Positions 59,440 through 64,000 of a DNA stretch of 64,000 bases are shown piece by piece. The notes below the pieces were generated by a model, which ran no database searches, was not told the DNA's origin, and saw only the letters and a program-made list of their open reading frames with translations. Numbering within the stretch: position 1 is the stretch's first letter; every line of letters starts with the position of its first letter. Source of the DNA: Methanococcus voltae (GTDB lineage Archaea; AGJL01; Methanococci; Methanococcales; Methanococcaceae); NCBI RefSeq assembly GCF_017875395.1, contig NZ_JAGGMO010000001.1:248001-312000 (forward strand), read 5' to 3'. Both the position numbers and the translations under genes were made by a program.

Positions 59440-59486
59440 TTTATTATATTTTTATTATATTTTTATTATATTTTTATTATATTTTA
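59440..59486. repeat. 11-bp T-rich tandem repeat after the MFS gene
   Basis: About four adjacent copies of ttattatattt directly follow the MFS stop, then a T run. It resembles the tracts after the ABC permease and probably acts as a terminator. Confidence 0.7.
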
Positions 59487-59726
59487 TTTTTTTTTAAATT
59501 ATAATATGACGCTAAATTAGTATCATAATTCATTATTTTGAAGATTCAAAGCCATTATATTTTGTAATATCGTTTAAAAAAAAGATATATTTTTAAATTA
59601 AAGGCTAATCAGTTAAATTTTAGCATATATCTAACCATAAGGATAATTAGACGCCTAATATTCTTATAAACATTCTTAAATTAAATGATAAAATATATAA
59701 AGATATAATAACTTATAATATAATAG

Positions 59727-59993
59727 GGACGTAATTAAAATAAATAAATTAACTAGGATAATCGAATAATTTAATACCTAATTATTTAGAATAGTTGGAA
59801 AGTCTAATTTTGGGAGGGAGGCGGGCACTACATCATAGCCATAACTATCAAATCTATGCTGTTTTAAGTTAGACTGTTTTAACGGGGATGGGAAACACGG
59901 TGTTATAAGGGGTTGTACTATAAATGATAATCTTTTTGGGGGAAAAGGTTATTATTTAGTTTTCTCATTCATCACATTCTTTTTTATTTTTTA
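59727..59993 (+). ncRNA. Putative structured non-coding RNA
   Basis: A segment (about 59795-59960) is clearly richer in G than its very AT-rich surroundings and has no ORF. Pairings are AGTCTAA (59801-59807) with TTAGACT (59869-59875), CATAG with CTATG inside it, and AATCTTTT with AAAAGGTT as a G-rich-loop hairpin at 59929-59949. A TATA box (aaatatataa, 59691-59700) lies upstream, and T runs at 59979-59992 end it. No match to RNase P, SRP, 5S or tRNA was found. Boundaries are approximate. Another transcript form or strand cannot be excluded. Confidence 0.5.
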
Positions 59994-60092
59994 TAAATTT
60001 AACAATACATTAACTCAAAAAGTTTAAAAGTTTAAAACATGTTTTTTTAAATATTTATAATATCGAAACATTTAATTATACGAAGTAAAAAT

Positions 60093-60229
60093 CTTTATAT
60101 ATTCCCTATTAGTCATATATATACCGAAGTGGTTACAATTGACCGTCTGAATTTTTTTATAATATTATTTATTACTAACTTAATAAAACTTAACAAGTAA
60201 AAAAAGCCGAAATATTGAGAGGTGCTATT
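60093..60229 (+). promoter_or_regulatory. Thermosome gene promoter region
   Basis: A TATA box (ctttatatattcc, about 60093-60105) follows an A-rich BRE-like stretch (cgaagtaaaaat). A second TATA-like run (catatatatacc) lies at about 60114-60125. The ribosome binding site GAGAGGTG is just before the ATG. Whether both are used, for example in heat-shock control, is unknown. Confidence 0.5.
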
Positions 60230-61855
60230 ATGGCAAGTCCAAACCAAGGTGTATTACCTGAAAATATGAAAAGATACATGGGTAGAGATGCTCAAAGAAT
60301 GAACATCTTAGCTGGTAGAATAATCGCTGAAACAGTTAGATCAACATTAGGTCCAAAAGGAATGGATAAAATGTTAGTTGACGACATGGGAGATGTTGTT
60401 GTAACAAACGACGGTGTAACAATCTTAAGAGAAATGAGTGTTGAACACCCTGCTGCTAAAATGTTAATCGAAGTAGCAAAAACACAAGAAAAAGAAGTTG
60501 GAGACGGTACAACAACCGCTGTTGTTACAGCTGGTGAATTATTAAGAAAAGCTGAAGAATTATTAGACCAAAACGTACACCCAACAATCGTTGTTAAAGG
60601 ATACCAAATGGCTGCTCAAAAATGTCAAGAAGTTTTAAAAGAAATTGCTTGCGAAGTAAGCTCAGAAGACAAGGAAATCTTAACAAAAATCGCAATGACC
60701 TCAATCACCGGTAAAGGTGCTGAAAAAGCTAAAGCTAAATTAGCTGACATCATTGTTGATGCTGTATCTGCAGTAAGCGAAAACGGAGAAGTTGAAAAAG
60801 ACTTAATCAAAATTGAGAAAAAAGCTGGTGCTTCAATCGATGAAACCGAATTAGTTAAAGGTGTTTTAATCGACAAAGAAAGAGTAAGCGCACAAATGCC
60901 TAAAAAAGTTGAAGGTGCTAAAATTGCATTATTAAACTGTGCAATTGAAGTAAAAGAAACTGAAACAGACGCTGAAATTAGAATCACAGACCCTGCAAAA
61001 TTAATGGAATTCATTGAACAAGAAGAAAAAATGTTAAAAGACATGGTTCTTGAAATCAAAAACGCAGGAGCTACAGTATTATTCTGTCAAAAAGGTATCG
61101 ATGACTTAGCACAACACTACTTAGCTAAAGAAGGAATCATGGCTGCAAGAAGAGTTAAAAAGTCAGATATGGAAAAATTAGCAAAAGCTACAGGCGCTAA
61201 CATCATCACAAATATCAAAGACTTATCAGCTGAAGACTTAGGTGACGCTGGAATCGTAGAAGAAGAAGCAATTTCAGGAGACAAAATGATTTTTGTTAAA
61301 GAATGCAAACTTCCTAAAGCGGTTACCATGTTAATCAGAGGTACAACAGACCACGTTATTGAAGAAGTAGCTAGAGCTGTTGACGACGCTATCGGTGTTG
61401 TAGCATGTACAATCGAAGATGGTAAAATAGTTTCAGGCGGAGGTTCAACAGAAGTTGAATTATCCATGAGATTAAGAGAATTCGCTGAAGGAATCGATGG
61501 AAGAGAACAATTAGCTGTTAGAGCTTTCGCTGATGCTTTAGAAGTAATTCCAAGAACATTAGCTGAAAACGCTGGTTTAGACGCTATTGAAATCTTAGTT
61601 AGAGTTAGAGCTGCTCACGCAGGTAACAACAAATGCGCTGGTTTAAACGTATTCACTGGCGAAGTTGAAGACATGTGTGCAAACGGCGTTGTTGAACCAT
61701 TAAGAGTTAAAACACAAGCTATTCAGTCAGCTGCTGAATCAACAGAAATGTTATTAAGAATTGACGATGTAATTGCTGCTGAAAAATTAAGAGGAGCTCC
61801 TGATATGGATATGGGAGGAATGGGCGGAATGGGCGGTATGCCTCCAATGATGTAA
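60230..61855 (+). CDS. ths: Thermosome subunit (group II chaperonin)
   Basis: The product is 541 residues and begins [22 protein letters not shown]. It has the ATP-binding block [24 protein letters not shown], and the GDGTTT motif at about 90. A C-terminal Gly-Met repeat ([14 protein letters not shown]) is typical. It forms the archaeal cytoplasmic folding chamber. A TTG at 60215 is in frame but overlaps the ribosome binding site. Codon bias is strong and composition is low in AT, as in highly expressed genes. Confidence 0.97.
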   Translation: MASPNQGVLPENMKRYMGRDAQRMNILAGRIIAETVRSTLGPKGMDKMLVDDMGDVVVTNDGVTILREMSVEHPAAKMLIEVAKTQEKEVGDGTTTAVVTAGELLRKAEELLDQNVHPTIVVKGYQMAAQKCQEVLKEIACEVSSEDKEILTKIAMTSITGKGAEKAKAKLADIIVDAVSAVSENGEVEKDLIKIEKKAGASIDETELVKGVLIDKERVSAQMPKKVEGAKIALLNCAIEVKETETDAEIRITDPAKLMEFIEQEEKMLKDMVLEIKNAGATVLFCQKGIDDLAQHYLAKEGIMAARRVKKSDMEKLAKATGANIITNIKDLSAEDLGDAGIVEEEAISGDKMIFVKECKLPKAVTMLIRGTTDHVIEEVARAVDDAIGVVACTIEDGKIVSGGGSTEVELSMRLREFAEGIDGREQLAVRAFADALEVIPRTLAENAGLDAIEILVRVRAAHAGNNKCAGLNVFTGEVEDMCANGVVEPLRVKTQAIQSAAESTEMLLRIDDVIAAEKLRGAPDMDMGGMGGMGGMPPMM

Positions 61856-62057
61856 TTGATTTAATTTGATTAATTAAATATCAATTATATTTTTAAATTC
61901 CATTCTTTCTTAATTATTATTTTTTTGAATACATTTTATGGTTATTTCATTTTATAAATCATTTTATTTGTGATATTATAATATAATAGCAAAGACAATA
62001 TATTTTTTTATAAAATTTTATAGAATTTATAACTTAATCAATTTTATTTGTGATATT

Positions 62058-63140
62058 ATGGATTTAAAACGTTCAAAAATTTCAGTTTCCATAATTGGTG
62101 GAACCGATGGTCTTGGAAAATGGTTTGCCAAATTTTTAAAAGAAAAAAATGACAATTTTAATTTTGAAATAACCGTTACAGGTAGAAATAAAGAAAAAGG
62201 CAGTGCTGTAAGCCAAGAACTCAGCGTAAACTATTGTTCGGATAATATTAATGCCGTAGAAAAAGCAGATATTGTGATAATAGCAGTACCCATTAGTCAT
62301 ACCCTGTCAGTTATAGAAGAAGTAGCCCCCCATGTACCAAAAGGTAGCATATTAATGGATATGACTTCAGTTAAGGAAAAACCGTCTTTAAAAATGATAG
62401 AATTTACAAAAAAAGGTGTTTCTGTTATTCCAACCCACCCAATGTTTGGACCTTCAGTACCTTCAATTGCTGAACAAGTTGTAATTCTTACACCCGTGGA
62501 GAAGTGTGATAATAAGCACTTTGAGAGAGTTAAAGAGTTCTTAGAAAATGCGGGGGCGAAGGTAATCGTCGTTACCCCCCAACAGCATGATGAAATTATA
62601 AGCGTAATTCAAGGTTTAACTCACTTTGTCCATATTTCATTAGGCTCTACCCTTAGAGAGCTTGGCGTAAGTATTAAGGACTCCAGGAATTTTGCATCTC
62701 CGATTTATGAAATGATGATTAATATGGTCGGTAGAATCGTAGGGCAAAATGCAAATTTATACGCCGATATTCAAATGAACAATGACCGGGTTACAAACGT
62801 TCACGACACTTTTATAAATGAATGTATTAAATTACGCGATACAGTTGCAAATAAAGATAAAAAAGCATTTATTGAAGATATGGAATTGACTTCTGCTTAT
62901 TTTGGTGAAGAAACTAAAAAAGGTCTGTATTATTCAAATAAAGCCGTTAATGCCATAGTTAATGAGAATATGGCACTAAAAGAATCTATTGGTAAAGAAA
63001 TTACTTTAAAACATATATACACTGGTAAAATTTATAACGGAATCCTAAATAATATTATTGACGATAAATTAATTCTTAAAGACCTTAAAAATGATAAAAA
63101 AGAATATGAATTAAATATTTATGAATTTAATTTGCTATAA
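62058..63140 (+). CDS. tyrA: Prephenate dehydrogenase
   Basis: The product is 360 residues. The NAD(P)-binding motif is IIGGTDGLGKWFAKFL, followed by VIIAVPISHTLSVIEEV and the conserved PTHPMFGPS. A helical domain (ISVIQGLTHFVHISLGSTL) carries the substrate region. It makes 4-hydroxyphenylpyruvate for tyrosine. The C-terminal 50 residues (KHIYTGKIYNGILNNIIDD onward) form an extra beta-rich tail of unknown role. GTGATATT precedes the ATG. Confidence 0.94.
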   Translation: MDLKRSKISVSIIGGTDGLGKWFAKFLKEKNDNFNFEITVTGRNKEKGSAVSQELSVNYCSDNINAVEKADIVIIAVPISHTLSVIEEVAPHVPKGSILMDMTSVKEKPSLKMIEFTKKGVSVIPTHPMFGPSVPSIAEQVVILTPVEKCDNKHFERVKEFLENAGAKVIVVTPQQHDEIISVIQGLTHFVHISLGSTLRELGVSIKDSRNFASPIYEMMINMVGRIVGQNANLYADIQMNNDRVTNVHDTFINECIKLRDTVANKDKKAFIEDMELTSAYFGEETKKGLYYSNKAVNAIVNENMALKESIGKEITLKHIYTGKIYNGILNNIIDDKLILKDLKNDKKEYELNIYEFNLL

Positions 63141-63197
63141 CTTCACTATTTTATTTTTTCTATTTCTTAGTTTTTAGTTTTTCTGTTTTCTTTTTAT

Positions 63198-63908
63198 TCA
63201 TTGTTTTGATTTTAATTGAACATATAATTTTTCAAATAATTCTTCCTGTAATAAATCTATTTTACCGTCATTTGCTAAATACAGGGATGGTAAAAAGTTT
63301 TTTATAACTTTTTCTCTCGTATCAAATTTTTCTTGGAATATAAAATTTCCATCTTTTGAATTTTCCAATTCTTCGATTATATAATCCATAATATCTGAAA
63401 TATCGTCTTCTTCAATCATTTCTTCGATTAAATTATTTAAATTGGTTGCAATGGTACCGGGAGATTGAGTTCTTTTTTTTCTAGGTTTTTTGGATTTTAT
63501 TTTATTAAGTTCCGATTGTAACGTAGTTATAAGACCATCTAAAGTTACAGTGGTTTGTTTTGTAGGTTTCTCATTTGTTTTTTCGTCCATTATTACAGGG
63601 ATAGGTTGAGTTTCTAAATCGTTGTATTCTTCATCCCTTCTATCATCCTCGTTGATTTCCTCTTCCCCTTCCTCTTCTTCATCATCGAAAGCATTCTCGC
63701 ATTCCCCGTATAAAATTTCAGATTTCATCCTTAGCAAAATGCTAGCTACTAAAACGACATCTGCAGAGAGTCTTATGTCAAATTTTCGTAACTCTTTAAT
63801 CGTTTCTAGATATTCATTTGCAATATCTGAAATATTGATATTCCAAGGGTCTACTTGCTTTTTAGAAATGTTTTCTTTAATAATCCGTACCCATAACTCA
63901 AATTCCAT
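63198..63908 (-). CDS. scpA: Segregation and condensation protein A
   Basis: The product is 236 residues. The N-terminal block VDPWNINISDIANEYLETIKEL and SADVVLVASILLRMKSEIL are typical of ScpA, the kleisin that bridges SMC dimers in chromosome condensation. An acidic low-complexity linker (about 85-115, DDEEEEGEEEINEDDRRDEE) separates it from a C-terminal winged-helix part. GGGGATTTT before ATG 63908 decides the start over the in-frame position 63962. It is convergent with tyrA. Confidence 0.9.
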   Translation of the reverse strand: MEFELWVRIIKENISKKQVDPWNINISDIANEYLETIKELRKFDIRLSADVVLVASILLRMKSEILYGECENAFDDEEEEGEEEINEDDRRDEEYNDLETQPIPVIMDEKTNEKPTKQTTVTLDGLITTLQSELNKIKSKKPRKKRTQSPGTIATNLNNLIEEMIEEDDISDIMDYIIEELENSKDGNFIFQEKFDTREKVIKNFLPSLYLANDGKIDLLQEELFEKLYVQLKSKQ

Positions 63909-64000
63909 AAAATCCCCTAATTTTATATTTTTTCTAGATTTAACCACATTATAATAATGCACTGATTATTGTATTTACAATTGTACTATTGAATAACCAG

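Noticed and set aside
59727-59993. RNase P RNA or SRP RNA
   Set aside because: A GGAAAGTC resembles the RNase P CR-I element, but the ACAGAA-type CR-V partner and the SRP S-domain motifs are absent.
60625-61059. Antisense 144-codon frame in the thermosome gene
   Set aside because: Shadow ORF in a codon-biased gene without translation signals.

Overview
The window is a chromosomal stretch of a mesophilic, very AT-rich methanogenic archaeon of the genus Methanococcus. The evidence is the complete mcrBDCGA and mtrEDCBA..GH operons placed next to each other, GGTGAT-type ribosome binding sites a few bases before most starts, archaeal TATA boxes, an intron-containing tRNA-Met, and the methanogenesis-marker genes mmp10, mmp11 and mmp16. 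Extreme AT richness and Asn-rich protein inserts point to M. voltae or a close relative, but the species is an inference.

Layout. 1-460: divergent tRNA-Leu(GAG) and intron-bearing tRNA-Met(CAT). 603-14190: the methanogenesis core, with mmp10 (MCR arginine methylase) facing away from mcrBDCGA, then the membrane methyltransferase mtr operon. The mtr operon holds two mtrA reading frames that are identical over about 490 bp. The second is fused to an MtrF-like tail. 14344-18138: two overlapping unknown genes, a TatD nuclease with an Asn-rich insert, and elp3. 18139-19265 is nearly empty apart from a 43-residue membrane-protein ORF. 19266-23414: bioW, bioF, bioD, nadM, rps15. 23521-27884: a dihydropteroate-synthase-like gene and a UPF1-type helicase, separated by tandem repeats. 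28137-31492: a polyamine cluster pdaD, speH, speE, speB. 31838-42074: mostly minus-strand housekeeping genes (serA, coaBC, a methyltransferase, trpS, mmp11, arcS). 42228-52870: mmp16, tandem DUF4013 membrane proteins, a RimK-type ligase, trkA, a PgpA/CobZ-type phosphatase, SpoIIM-like, cbiG, a PP-loop protein and carA. 53116-59421: a MacB-like ABC export operon, two tandem 14-codon peptide ORFs upstream on the same strand, and a divergent MFS transporter. 59727-59993: a probable structured RNA. 60230-63908: thermosome, tyrA, scpA.

Functional links. Mmp10, Mmp11 and Mmp16 sit in the same window as MCR, and the McrA arginine that Mmp10 methylates is present. CbiG and the CobZ-like phosphatase belong to synthesis of the cobamide that MtrA carries. 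PdaD, SpeB, SpeE and SpeH together make a full arginine-to-spermidine route.

The strongest candidates for new biology are the tandem 14-residue peptides beside an exporter operon, the duplicated MtrA cobamide domain fused to MtrF, an apparent ATT start codon on a RimK-family ligase gene, and the unassigned G-rich RNA upstream of the thermosome gene.
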